A DNA stretch of 13,480 nt, taken from an uncultured Eubacteriales bacterium. GTDB taxonomy: Bacteria; Bacillota; Clostridia; Oscillospirales; Butyricicoccaceae. Every line of letters begins with the position of its first letter. The stretch's first letter is position 1. Location of the stretch: positions 1 to 13,480 of the forward strand of contig USML01000049.1 in the NCBI GenBank assembly GCA_900555855.1, in the 5' to 3' direction. Shown here one piece after another: positions 1 to 6,656 of the stretch. The notes under the pieces were generated by a model. It searched no databases. It saw nothing but the letters and a program-made list of their open reading frames with translations, and was not told where the DNA came from. A program made the translations under genes and the position numbers.

Positions 1-1256
1 TCGTAGCTTTCCTTAACAGCCGGGCTTATAAGCTCGCCGTCCTGCCCCGGCAGCATCAGTAAAAAATGCAGCCCCGCCTCCTGCCCGGCCAGCTCCGCCC
101 CGGGGAAGCGCCGCCGCAGCTCCTGGGTGAGAAGCTGCTGCTTTTTGCGATAGTGCAGCGTCATCCGCCGCAGATGCCGCCCATAAAGCCCCTGCTCCAG
201 AAAAAGCCGCAGGGTCTGCTGCTCAAAGCGGGAGACCGTGGACGCGGCAAAGCCGAAGCGCTCCCCATAAACCGGCAGAAGCGCCTCCGGCAGCACCAGA
301 TAGGCCGCCCGGATGCCCGGCGCGATGGAGCGGGAAAAGGTCCCGATATAGATCACCCGTCCCTCCGGATCCATGCCCTGCATGGCGGGGATGGGGCGGC
401 TGGCATAGCGAAACTCGCTGTCGTAATCGTCCTCGATCAGGTAGCGCCCGGGCTTGGCCGCCGCCCACTGCAAAAGCCGGCTCCTGCGGCCCACGGGCAT
501 GGTGCTGCCCATGGGAAATTGGTGGGAGGGCGTCACATAGGCGATCTGGGCCCGGCTTTTGACCAGCGCCTCTGCCTGCATTCCGCCGCCGTCTACCGGG
601 ATGGGGACCATCCGCCGCCGATGGTTGCGCAGCGTCTGCCAGAGCGCGCCATAGCCCGGATCCTCCACGGCAAAGACGCTTTTCTCCGGCAGCAGCTGGA
701 CCAGCACCGAAAGCAGATATTCCAGCCCCGCGCCCACGACGATCTGCTCCGCCCGGCAGCACACGCCCCGGTATTCCCGCAAAAAGGCCGCCAGCGTCTG
801 CCGCAGCTCTGCATCGCCCTGGGCCTGGCCCCGCTGCAGCAGCTGCGGATCCCGGGAGATGACCTCCCGGCTGATCCTTGCCCAGGAGGCATAGGGAAAC
901 AGCGAGGTATCCACCGCGCCGGTGGAAAAATCATAGCGCCAGCTTTTTTTGTCTGGCTCCCTCGCTGCCGGCTGCCGGGGCGCGGGCAGCGGACGGGCGG
1001 TCTTTTCCAGCGCCGCGCTCACATAGTAACCGCTTTTGGGCACGGCCCGCAAATAGCCCTCCGCCGCCAGCATGCCGTAGGCCGTCTCCACCGTGCTCTG
1101 GCTAACGCCCAGATGGGCGCAAAGCGCCCGCTTGGAGGGGAGCTTTTCTCCCTCCCGGAGCCGGCCCGCCGCCATCTCGCCGATGATATAGTGATAGAGC
1201 TGCTGATACAGAGGGCTTTTTACCTCCTTCTGCAGCTTGAAGGTGATATTCTCCAT
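1..1256 (-). CDS. MocR/PdxR-type transcriptional regulator (GntR HTH + aminotransferase-like domain), 3' end cut by window edge
   Basis: An open frame of about 418 codons starts at 1256 and runs off the window; family members are usually about 450-480 residues, so the C-terminus is missing. Residues about 14-80 are a GntR winged helix (SPLYQQLYHYI, LPSKRALCAHLGVS, TVETAYGMLAAEGYL, SGYYVS). From about 108 on it is a fold-type I aminotransferase domain, with YVTPSHQFPMG at 240-250, LIEDDYDSEFRY at 273-284 and a GTFS-SIAPGIR segment at 305-316. In characterised members (PdxR, GabR) this domain binds PLP as an effector through a lysine right after GTFS; here that residue is Arg309 (codon CGC). 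The start follows the phosphatase stop by four bases, and the SD (GGAGGA) lies in that gene's last codons, so it is translationally coupled to the cobalamin operon. Its targets cannot be read from the sequence. Confidence 0.88.
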   Translation of the reverse strand, partial: MENITFKLQKEVKSPLYQQLYHYIIGEMAAGRLREGEKLPSKRALCAHLGVSQSTVETAYGMLAAEGYLRAVPKSGYYVSAALEKTARPLPAPRQPAAREPDKKSWRYDFSTGAVDTSLFPYASWARISREVISRDPQLLQRGQAQGDAELRQTLAAFLREYRGVCCRAEQIVVGAGLEYLLSVLVQLLPEKSVFAVEDPGYGALWQTLRNHRRRMVPIPVDGGGMQAEALVKSRAQIAYVTPSHQFPMGSTMPVGRRSRLLQWAAAKPGRYLIEDDYDSEFRYASRPIPAMQGMDPEGRVIYIGTFSRSIAPGIRAAYLVLPEALLPVYGERFGFAASTVSRFEQQTLRLFLEQGLYGRHLRRMTLHYRKKQQLLTQELRRRFPGAELAGQEAGLHFLLMLPGQDGELISPAVKESY

Positions 1257-1260
1257 AGGC

Positions 1261-1851
1261 TCATTCCTCCGGAAAGGGCGTTTTTTGGAGCAGCACCCCA
1301 GTTTGCAGCGTTAAGCGCCAGCCATGACCGTTTTCCGGCTGCAGACGGTAGCGGCTCTCGCCTCGCTCCGGCTCCAGCGACTGCAAAATGGCGGCAATGG
1401 GCCCGCCGTGGATCACCAGAAGTGCGTCCCGTCCGTCTCGGACGACCTTTTCCCAGGCTGCAAGCACCCGCCGGGTCATGTCTGCGCCGCTCTCTCCGTT
1501 GGGACAGCGGTTTGCTTCGTTGTCCCCGATGAGCCACGCCTGATATGCCGGGTCGTCCCGCAGCATTTCATAGCTTTTCTCTTCAAAATCGCCGAAGCTC
1601 ATCTCCCGGAAGCCGGGCTCGGTCTCAAAGGGCACAGGGCCATAGATGGCAAGCAGCGTCTCCGCCGTCCGGCGCATACCGGAGGTGATGACCCGCAGCC
1701 CCGCAAGCGGCGGATAGCCGCCCCGCTCCGCCAGCCGGCGCAGCTCCGCCGTCCCCTCCGGAGAGAGGGGCAGATCTGTGCTGCCGCAATAGAGCCGCCG
1801 CCGGTTGGCCTCCGTCCGCCCGTGGCGGAGAAGGTAGACGGTCTGGCTCAT
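1261..1851 (-). CDS. cobC: Histidine phosphatase, probable alpha-ribazole phosphatase
   Basis: A 196-residue protein of the phosphoglycerate-mutase-like histidine phosphatase family. The RHG motif is at 9-11 (catalytic His10, in YLLRHGRTEAN). It also shows SGMRRTAET at 57-65, the acidic REMSFGDFEE segment at 82-91, and the second catalytic histidine in VIHGGPI (His148). CobC removes the 5'-phosphate from alpha-ribazole phosphate or adenosylcobalamin phosphate, the last step of nucleotide loop assembly. Family assignment rests on the motifs. The CobC role rests on position in an operon with cobT, cobU and cobS, since this family is functionally diverse. The start at 1851 is chosen because the ATG overlaps the upstream stop as ATGA and the RHG motif follows immediately; a longer reading of this frame would run through the upstream gene. 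Confidence 0.85.
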   Translation of the reverse strand: MSQTVYLLRHGRTEANRRRLYCGSTDLPLSPEGTAELRRLAERGGYPPLAGLRVITSGMRRTAETLLAIYGPVPFETEPGFREMSFGDFEEKSYEMLRDDPAYQAWLIGDNEANRCPNGESGADMTRRVLAAWEKVVRDGRDALLVIHGGPIAAILQSLEPERGESRYRLQPENGHGWRLTLQTGVLLQKTPFPEE

Positions 1852-2213
1852 TTCAGTCTTTGCGGCAGGCCGCAGAACAGGCGCGTCACCGTCTCCGCCC
1901 GCAGGCTCAGCTGCACCAGCATCCGCCCCACCGCCTCCCGCCAGGCCCGCACCTCCGGGTCCATGGGCACAACGCCGCAGGAGATATCCCTGCAGATCAA
2001 AACGCCGTCCCACGCTTCCGGGATGCAGTCTGCCGGCTCCCGCCCCTGCCGCAGGCAGAATAGAGCATATTCCTCCAGGCGCGAAACGCATTGCTTGGAA
2101 AAGTCTGCAGGCTCCTCCGCCGTGCAGATGAAGCAGTCCTGCGCCGTCAGGCCAAACTGCGCCATGGCGTAGTCCGTTTTCCCCTGATAAGCGCCGCCGA
2201 TGATCAGATGCAT
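1848..2213 (-). CDS. Short CobU-like P-loop protein (second adenosylcobinamide kinase-family member)
   Basis: A 121-residue protein starting MHLIIGGAYQGKTDYA, with a P-loop (GAYQGKT, 7-13) placed as in CobU. Its C-terminus, ISCGVVP at 77-83 followed by VRAWREAVGRML and CGLPQRLK, matches the EVGxGIVP, R-x-x-R-x-x-x-GR and AGLPLRLK blocks of CobU. It lacks the RIxxH segment whose histidine carries GMP in CobU, and it is about 60 residues shorter than typical family members. It may do only the kinase half reaction, bind a nucleotide with the full-length CobU, or phosphorylate another salvage substrate; the sequence does not decide. It lies 20 bases after cobS, with GGGAGA ahead of the start, and overlaps the phosphatase start by four bases. 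A longer open frame reaching up to 2954 is a shadow of cobS and is not used. Confidence 0.78.
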   Translation of the reverse strand: MHLIIGGAYQGKTDYAMAQFGLTAQDCFICTAEEPADFSKQCVSRLEEYALFCLRQGREPADCIPEAWDGVLICRDISCGVVPMDPEVRAWREAVGRMLVQLSLRAETVTRLFCGLPQRLK

Positions 2214-2233
2214 ATTCGTCTCTCCCTTCGATC

Positions 2234-2983
2234 TCAGAGCAGCGTCAGCGCTGCCACGCCGCAAAGCTCGCCCACCGTCAGGGCAAAGCCGGAGCCGTCG
2301 CCGGAAATGCCGCCCAGCTGCCGGGAAGCATAGGCCGCGGCCAATCCGTAGCCTGCAGCGCCTGCCAGCGGCGCAAGCCCGGCCCGGCCGCAGAGGGCCG
2401 GCGGCAGCGCGATGCAGAGCAGCAGGCATATCGCCGGGAACCAGAGCCGCCGGGCCAGCTGCGTTTTGTCTGCGGGCAGGCCGGCATATTCGCTGTGGCC
2501 CAGCTTTTTCATGGCCGTCACCGCCATGGCGGCGCAGGCCCGCACGGCGGCGGGCAGCAGCGCCAGCGGAAGCAGCGGCAGGGCCTGCGCTTCCGCCAGC
2601 AGCGCCGTCTGCAAAAGGGCCAGCAGCACCATGCCGATCACAGCAAAGGAGCCCACATGGCTGTCCTTCAGGATGCGCTGGCGGGTCTCCAGATCCCGGC
2701 GGGAAAAGATGGCGTCGCAGCAATCCAGAAAGCCGTCCAGATGGATGCAGCCGGAAAGCAGCCAGGGCGCCGCGCAGAGGATCGCCCCCCGCACCAGCGG
2801 CGGCAGCGCCAGAGCGCCGCACAGCCAAGCCGCCAGCGCCCAGCCGCCGCCGATCACCCCGCCCAGCACCGGCAGCGCACAGAGCATCGCCGGCCGGGCT
2901 TCTTCGTCCCACACCCGCACCGGGCAGGGCACACCGCAAAACATCCCCCAGCACATCCAGAAGGCATACCAGAGCCGTTTCAT
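2234..2983 (-). CDS. cobS: Adenosylcobinamide-GDP ribazoletransferase (cobalamin synthase)
   Basis: A 249-residue polytopic membrane protein. CobS joins adenosylcobinamide-GDP with alpha-ribazole (or its phosphate) at the membrane to make adenosylcobalamin (phosphate). Family signatures visible are GCIHLDGFLDCCD at 78-90 (the HLDG metal and substrate motif), ILKDSHVGSFAVIG at 104-117, and LGGISGDGSGFALTVGEL at 223-240. Hydrophobic stretches lie at about 31-75, 112-155, 180-200 and 202-222. Length is normal for the family. The ATG at 2983 overlaps the upstream cobU stop as ATGA, with an AGGGGGT ribosome site inside the end of cobU, so synthesis is probably coupled to cobU. Confidence 0.95.
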   Translation of the reverse strand: MKRLWYAFWMCWGMFCGVPCPVRVWDEEARPAMLCALPVLGGVIGGGWALAAWLCGALALPPLVRGAILCAAPWLLSGCIHLDGFLDCCDAIFSRRDLETRQRILKDSHVGSFAVIGMVLLALLQTALLAEAQALPLLPLALLPAAVRACAAMAVTAMKKLGHSEYAGLPADKTQLARRLWFPAICLLLCIALPPALCGRAGLAPLAGAAGYGLAAAYASRQLGGISGDGSGFALTVGELCGVAALTLL

Positions 2984-3516
2984 TCCGGGAGCACCCCCTT
3001 ATGCACCGTCACATTGCCGCCGCAAAGCTCTGCCGCCGCATCACAGCGGGCGCAGAGCGCCCGATCCAGCGCAGCCAGCCCCCGGCGGTAGGCCTCGGTC
3101 AGCGGGTCGTAGCGGCCCGCATCGCTGTAGATAAAATCGCTGACGAAGACCACGCTTTCCGCCCGGCCGCAAAGGGCCGTCAGCCCCCGCAGCACCCGCT
3201 CCGGCGCAGTCAGATCCGGCTCCGGCCCGGGAAACATCTCATTGGCCAGCAAAGCGGTGACGCTGTCCAGCAGGACCGTCGCGCCTGCGGGCAGCTCCGC
3301 CAGATGCGTCTCCAGCGCCCGGCCCCATTCCAGCGTCTGAAAGCCCCAGCCCGCCCGGTCCCGCACATGGCGGGCGATGCGCTGCTCGTCCTCTGCGTCG
3401 TGGGGGATCATCGTGGCCAGATAATAAAGCGGCCCGCTGCCCGAAAGCCGTCTGCACAGCCGCTGCGCCAGCATGGATTTTCCGTTTTTCGCGCCGCCGG
3501 AAAGAAAGATCAGCAT
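2980..3516 (-). CDS. cobU: Adenosylcobinamide kinase / adenosylcobinamide-phosphate guanylyltransferase
   Basis: A 178-residue cytosolic enzyme of the CobU/CobP family, which phosphorylates adenosylcobinamide and then transfers GMP to it. The P-loop is SGGAKNGKS at 6-14. LYYLATM at 30-36 corresponds to the family's VYIATA. RIARH at 46-50 supplies the histidine (His50) expected to carry GMP. LLDSVTALLANEMF aligns with the LLDCLTLWLSN block. The later block, SDFIYSDAGRYDP, is diverged from the usual SNEVGxGIVP. Length is typical. The start overlaps the cobT stop by seven bases, and GGAGGAG lies inside cobT. A second, shorter CobU-like protein is encoded two genes downstream, so this enzyme may share its job. 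Confidence 0.9.
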   Translation of the reverse strand: MLIFLSGGAKNGKSMLAQRLCRRLSGSGPLYYLATMIPHDAEDEQRIARHVRDRAGWGFQTLEWGRALETHLAELPAGATVLLDSVTALLANEMFPGPEPDLTAPERVLRGLTALCGRAESVVFVSDFIYSDAGRYDPLTEAYRRGLAALDRALCARCDAAAELCGGNVTVHKGVLPE

Positions 3517-4628
3517 GCGCTCTCCTCCTGTGAAACAGAAAAGGCGTCGCCCTTCCGGATGTCTGTCAGATAGCCGTCGTCGATGGCCGCCTGCTGAAAG
3601 GTCCCCATTTCGTTCATCACGGCGCAGGCCGCCTCCACCGTCAAAAAGGCCAGCGGGCAGCCGCTGCCCTCGCCCAGCCGCATTTCCAGCAGCAGATAGG
3701 GCCGCAGGCCCAGCGCCTCCATGGCCAACCGGAAGCCCGGCTCAAAGGAGGCGTGGGAGGGGATCATATAGTCTGCCGCCGCGGGACAGAGCCTTGCGGC
3801 GCACACCGCCGCCACGGCGGCGATAAAGCCGTCGATGACCACCGGGAGCCGCTCCGCCGCCGCCCCCAGAAACGCGCCGCACATGGCGCACAGATCAAAG
3901 CCGCCCACCTTTGCCAGCACATCGATGGGATCCCCGGCGTCCGGGGCGTGCAGCTCCAGCGCCCGGCGGATCACCTGCTTTTTGTGCAGGAAGGCCGCGT
4001 CCAGCAGTCCGCCGCCCCGCCCCGTGACCTGCTCCGGCGGTCTGTTCAGCAGCGCCGCCAGAACGGCGGAGGAGGTTGTGGTGTTGCCGATGCCCATCTC
4101 GCCCAGGCCCAGCAGCCGGATCCCCTCACCTTTCGCGATGCAGGCCTGCTCCACGCCCGCCGTCATGGCCTGCAGCGCCTGCAGACGGGTCATGGCCGGC
4201 TCCCGCAGCATATTTTTCGTGCCCCGGGCGACCTTCCGGTCCACCACCGCCGGACAGGCCAGATCCCCATCCACGCCCACATCCACCACGGTCAGCTCGT
4301 CGCCGAAATGCTTTGCCAGAGCGGAAGCACCGGTGATCCCCCGCGTGAGATTGACCGTCTGGGCCAGCGTGACGCTCTGCGGCGCAGAGGAAACGCCCTC
4401 GGCGCAAACGCCGTTGTCTGCGCTGAAGACCACGATCCTGCGGCGCTCCACCGTATTGTGTACCTGCCCCGTCATGCCCGCCAGCCGGATGCTCAGCTCC
4501 TCCAGCACGCCCAGGCTCCGGGGTGGCTTGGCCAGGCTGTCCTGCCGGGCCCGGGCCTGCGCCATGGCCGCCCGGTCTGCCGGACGGATGGCTGCGACGG
4601 TCGCCTGAATTGCCGTTTCATAGCTCAT
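3510..4628 (-). CDS. cobT: Nicotinate-nucleotide--dimethylbenzimidazole phosphoribosyltransferase
   Basis: A 372-residue enzyme that transfers the phosphoribosyl group of nicotinate mononucleotide to a lower-ligand base (dimethylbenzimidazole or an alternative), giving alpha-ribazole phosphate. Visible family motifs are LAKPPRSLGVLEEL at 32-45, FSADNGV at 68-74, the conserved GEMGIGNTT at 176-184, TGRGGG at 202-207, and RLGEGSGCPLA at 317-327, where Glu320 aligns with the catalytic Glu317 of the Salmonella enzyme. Length is slightly above the usual 340-360. The start is set by the ATGA overlap with the upstream TIM barrel gene. The base actually used cannot be read from the sequence; no bluB or bza gene is present in the window. 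Confidence 0.95.
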   Translation of the reverse strand: MSYETAIQATVAAIRPADRAAMAQARARQDSLAKPPRSLGVLEELSIRLAGMTGQVHNTVERRRIVVFSADNGVCAEGVSSAPQSVTLAQTVNLTRGITGASALAKHFGDELTVVDVGVDGDLACPAVVDRKVARGTKNMLREPAMTRLQALQAMTAGVEQACIAKGEGIRLLGLGEMGIGNTTTSSAVLAALLNRPPEQVTGRGGGLLDAAFLHKKQVIRRALELHAPDAGDPIDVLAKVGGFDLCAMCGAFLGAAAERLPVVIDGFIAAVAAVCAARLCPAAADYMIPSHASFEPGFRLAMEALGLRPYLLLEMRLGEGSGCPLAFLTVEAACAVMNEMGTFQQAAIDDGYLTDIRKGDAFSVSQEESAC

Positions 4629-5389
4629 ATGCTTTCACCGATCCAATGCCTTTCCGCCAGCCAGCGGCAGCTTTCCGCCGCCGTCCGGGTCTCCAGTGTC
4701 CAGGTGGCCCGGGGCGCAAGCTCCGCCAGCAGCTCCAGAATGTGCTCCATAGGAACGGTCCCCTCCCCCAGCGGAGAATGGGTATCCCAGGAGCCGTCGT
4801 TGTTATGCAGATGCGTATGGGCCAGATATGGCGCCCACTGCCGCACCCAATCCTCCACGGAATGCTCCTTTGTTTGGCAGTTGGCGTGGCCCACATCCAG
4901 ACAGAGCCGCAGCCGGGGATCGTCCACCCGGCGCACGATGTCCAGCGTCAGGCCGGGGTCGTCCTCCAAGACATTTTCCAGCAGCAGCTCCGTATCTGCC
5001 GGCTTGTCCTGCAGAAACTCCCGCCAGAAGGCAGCGGACTGCTCGATGAACCACTCCGGGAAATAGATCAGCGGGATATACCCGCTGTGCAGCACCAGCC
5101 GTCCCGTGCCCATGCGCCGGGCCATGGCCAGCGCCTGCTCATAGCGCAGCCGGGTCACCTGCCGAACCATGGGATCGATGGCGGCGGGACAAAGCTCGTT
5201 GAAGGGCCCGTGGACGACCCGCCGCGGGATTCCCTGCACAAGCGCCGCCTCCAGGCGGATGCTCTCCGGATCCTCCAGATTGGCCGCGGTGCAAAACAGG
5301 TCGCTCTCCACCCCAAGGCCCCAGCGCAGCGCCTGCGCCCGGCAGTCCGGCGCAACGCCCGCAATATAAATCTTTTCTCTTCTGTCCAT
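4625..5389 (-). CDS. Xylose-isomerase-like TIM barrel protein (sugar phosphate isomerase/epimerase, AP endonuclease family 2 fold)
   Basis: A 254-residue protein with the metal-site pattern of the PF01261-type TIM barrel: LVLHSGY at 98-104 (His101), LLLENV at 135-140 (Glu138), LCLDVGHAN at 162-170 (Asp165, His168), HTHLHNNDG at 191-199, WDTHSPLGEG at 201-210, and a late acidic TLET at 231-234. Members isomerise or epimerise sugars, dehydrate inositols or cut DNA; I cannot name this one's substrate. It is the first gene of the nucleotide loop operon, and its stop overlaps cobT's start (ATGA), which suggests a linked job, perhaps handling a ribosyl or lower-ligand precursor (inference). The start at 5389 is chosen over an in-frame start at 5470 because GGGAGGAG lies five bases before it, the -10 box lies just upstream, and the longer N-terminus is promoter DNA. 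Confidence 0.82.
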   Translation of the reverse strand: MDRREKIYIAGVAPDCRAQALRWGLGVESDLFCTAANLEDPESIRLEAALVQGIPRRVVHGPFNELCPAAIDPMVRQVTRLRYEQALAMARRMGTGRLVLHSGYIPLIYFPEWFIEQSAAFWREFLQDKPADTELLLENVLEDDPGLTLDIVRRVDDPRLRLCLDVGHANCQTKEHSVEDWVRQWAPYLAHTHLHNNDGSWDTHSPLGEGTVPMEHILELLAELAPRATWTLETRTAAESCRWLAERHWIGESI

Positions 5390-5420
5390 GGCTCTCCTCC
5401 CGAAGCATTTCGCTGGTTTT

Positions 5421-5449
5421 ATTATATCAGCGGCGGCAGCCGCTGTAAA
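5421..5449 (-). promoter_or_regulatory. Sigma-A promoter of the cobalamin operon
   Basis: Read on the minus strand: TTTACA (5444-5449), a 17-base spacer, then TATAAT (5421-5426). Expected transcription start is near 5414, leaving a leader of only about 25 bases before the 5389 start codon. The spacer holds an inverted repeat, AGCGGC/GCCGCT (5429-5434 and 5439-5444), which could be an operator. Confidence 0.8.
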
Positions 5450-5464
5450 GTCTTCCTCCGCCTC

Positions 5465-5493
5465 TTGCAAAGCGCCGGCGTTTTGGTTACAAT
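5465..5493 (+). promoter_or_regulatory. Sigma-A promoter of the threonine aldolase gene
   Basis: TTGCAA (5465-5470), a 17-base spacer and TACAAT (5488-5493) give a good sigma-A match with start near 5500. It is divergent from the cobalamin operon promoter; the two -35 boxes are only 15 bases apart. AAGGAGG at 5515-5521 is the ribosome site of the gene that follows. Confidence 0.78.
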
Positions 5494-5526
5494 CAGGAGA
5501 GATTCATCACTTTGAAGGAGGCCATT

Positions 5527-6552
5527 ATGATCCGTTTTGACTGCGATTATCTGGAAGGGGCTCATCCCTCCATTCTGCAGCGGCTGCAGGAGACCAATCT
5601 GGACCAGACGCTGGGCTATGGCACCGACCCCTACTGTGCTGCCGCGGCCGATAAGATCCGCGCCGCCTGCGGTCTGCCCGGCGCGGGCGTGCATTTCATG
5701 GTTGGCGGAACGCAAACCAATACCACCGTGATCTATTCCCTGCTGCGGCCCTGGGAGGGCGTCTTTTCCGTAGATACCGGCCACATCAACTGCCACGAAT
5801 CCGGCGCCATCGAGGGCACCGGCCATAAGGTGCTGGCCATCCCCGGCGAAAACGGCAAGCTCACTGCCCGGCGGCTGGAGGAGGCCTATCGCGTCTGGGA
5901 CGATGATACCTTCCATGAGCACATCGTCAAGCCCGGCATGGTCTATCTTTCCCAGCCCACGGAGACCGGCTCTCTTTATCACCGGGCGGAGCTGGAGGCC
6001 ATCTATGCCGTCTGCCAAAAATATCATCTGCCCCTGTATATCGACGGCGCCCGGCTGGCCTATGCTCTGGCGGCGGAGGACAACGATCTGACCCTGCCGG
6101 AGCTGGCCCACCTGTGCGATGTGTTTTACATTGGCGGCACCAAGGTTGGTGCGCTGTTCGGTGAAGCGCTGGTGATCCCCGAGCCTGCGCTGATCCCGGA
6201 TATCCGTCCGCTGATCAAGCAGCGGGGCGGTCTGCTGGCCAAGGGCCGTCTGCTGGGCATCCAGTTTGACGCGCTGTTCACCGATGGGCTTTATTTCCAG
6301 CTGGGCCGCCATGCAGTAGAGCTGGCCATGGTGCTGAAGGCCGGGCTGGCAGCCCGCGGCTATGTCTTTGACGGCGACAGCACCACCAACCAGCAGTTTG
6401 TGATCCTCTCTGACGAGCAGATCCAGCGGCTGGGACAGGACTTTTCCTTTGACGACACCGGCGCTCCCGGCAGCGGCCCCCGCAGCGTCCGTTTCTGCAC
6501 CAGCTGGGCCACCACCAGGGAACAGGTGGACAGGCTGCTGGCGGCGCTCTGA
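5527..6552 (+). CDS. Threonine aldolase-family PLP enzyme (beta-eliminating lyase superfamily)
   Basis: A 341-residue cytosolic fold-type I PLP enzyme that most likely cleaves L-threonine or allo-threonine to glycine and acetaldehyde. Visible features are FDCDYLEGAHP at the N-terminus, YGTDPYCAAA at 31-40, GGTQTNTT at 60-67, the TGHINCHESGA segment at 84-94 (ring-stacking His), the DGARLAYAL motif at 173-181 (cofactor-binding Asp173, substrate-side Arg176), and YIGGTKVGA at 201-209 with PLP lysine Lys206. Length is typical. The ATG at 5527 has GGAGG five bases upstream; an in-frame TTG at 5512 lies before the ribosome site and is not used. It stands alone between its own promoter and terminator. 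Substrate specificity within the family is not decided by these motifs. Confidence 0.88.
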   Translation: MIRFDCDYLEGAHPSILQRLQETNLDQTLGYGTDPYCAAAADKIRAACGLPGAGVHFMVGGTQTNTTVIYSLLRPWEGVFSVDTGHINCHESGAIEGTGHKVLAIPGENGKLTARRLEEAYRVWDDDTFHEHIVKPGMVYLSQPTETGSLYHRAELEAIYAVCQKYHLPLYIDGARLAYALAAEDNDLTLPELAHLCDVFYIGGTKVGALFGEALVIPEPALIPDIRPLIKQRGGLLAKGRLLGIQFDALFTDGLYFQLGRHAVELAMVLKAGLAARGYVFDGDSTTNQQFVILSDEQIQRLGQDFSFDDTGAPGSGPRSVRFCTSWATTREQVDRLLAAL

Positions 6553-6558
6553 GGCTGC

Positions 6559-6586
6559 GGCCGTCCCTTTTGGGCGGCCTTTTATT
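6559..6586 (+). terminator. Rho-independent terminator after the threonine aldolase gene
   Basis: GGCCGTCC (6559-6566) pairs with GGGCGGCC (6572-6579), eight pairs including one G-U, around a CTTTT loop, followed by TTTTATT. It begins six bases after the stop codon. Confidence 0.88.
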
Positions 6587-6594
6587 ACAAATTT

Positions 6595-6627
6595 TTTACA
6601 CACTTTTTGTCAAAACTATAGTATAAT
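6595..6627 (+). promoter_or_regulatory. Promoter of the ABC transporter pair, with overlapping -10 boxes
   Basis: TTTACA (6595-6600), a 16-base spacer and TATAGT (6617-6622) fit a sigma-A promoter. A perfect TATAAT (6622-6627) overlaps the end of the first -10 but has no well-spaced -35 (21 bases from TTTACA). Start would be near 6629-6634. Inverted TGTCAA/TTGACA half sites bracket this -10 region. Confidence 0.6.
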
Positions 6628-6647
6628 ATTCCCATCTTGACAGAAAA
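6604..6647. promoter_or_regulatory. Candidate operator: inverted repeat around the ABC promoter
   Basis: TTTTTGTCAA (6604-6613) and TTGACAGAAAA (6637-6647) are inverted copies; the TGTCAA/TTGACA cores match perfectly and the flanking T and A runs continue the symmetry. The 23 bases between them contain the -10 boxes. This placement suits repressor or response-regulator control, but no cognate regulator is encoded next to it. Confidence 0.4.
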
Positions 6648-6656
6648 GGGATGCTT

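Noticed and set aside
66..1532. 488-codon plus-strand open frame opposite the MocR and phosphatase genes
   Set aside because: It is antisense to two genes with clear motifs and has Arg/Pro/Gln-rich low-complexity translation with no recognisable domain; a GC-rich shadow frame.
1848..2954. 368-codon version of the short CobU-like protein
   Set aside because: The extra N-terminal part is an out-of-frame reading of cobS; the P-loop start at 2213 has a ribosome site.
5390..5526. Possible cobalamin riboswitch before the cobalamin operon
   Set aside because: The gap is 137 bases shared by two divergent promoters, and the predicted leader is about 25 bases; no B12-box-like sequence was recognised.
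5422..6603. 393-codon minus-strand open frame opposite the threonine aldolase
   Set aside because: It mirrors the aldolase codons, crosses the promoter and terminator on its other strand, and shows no family motif.
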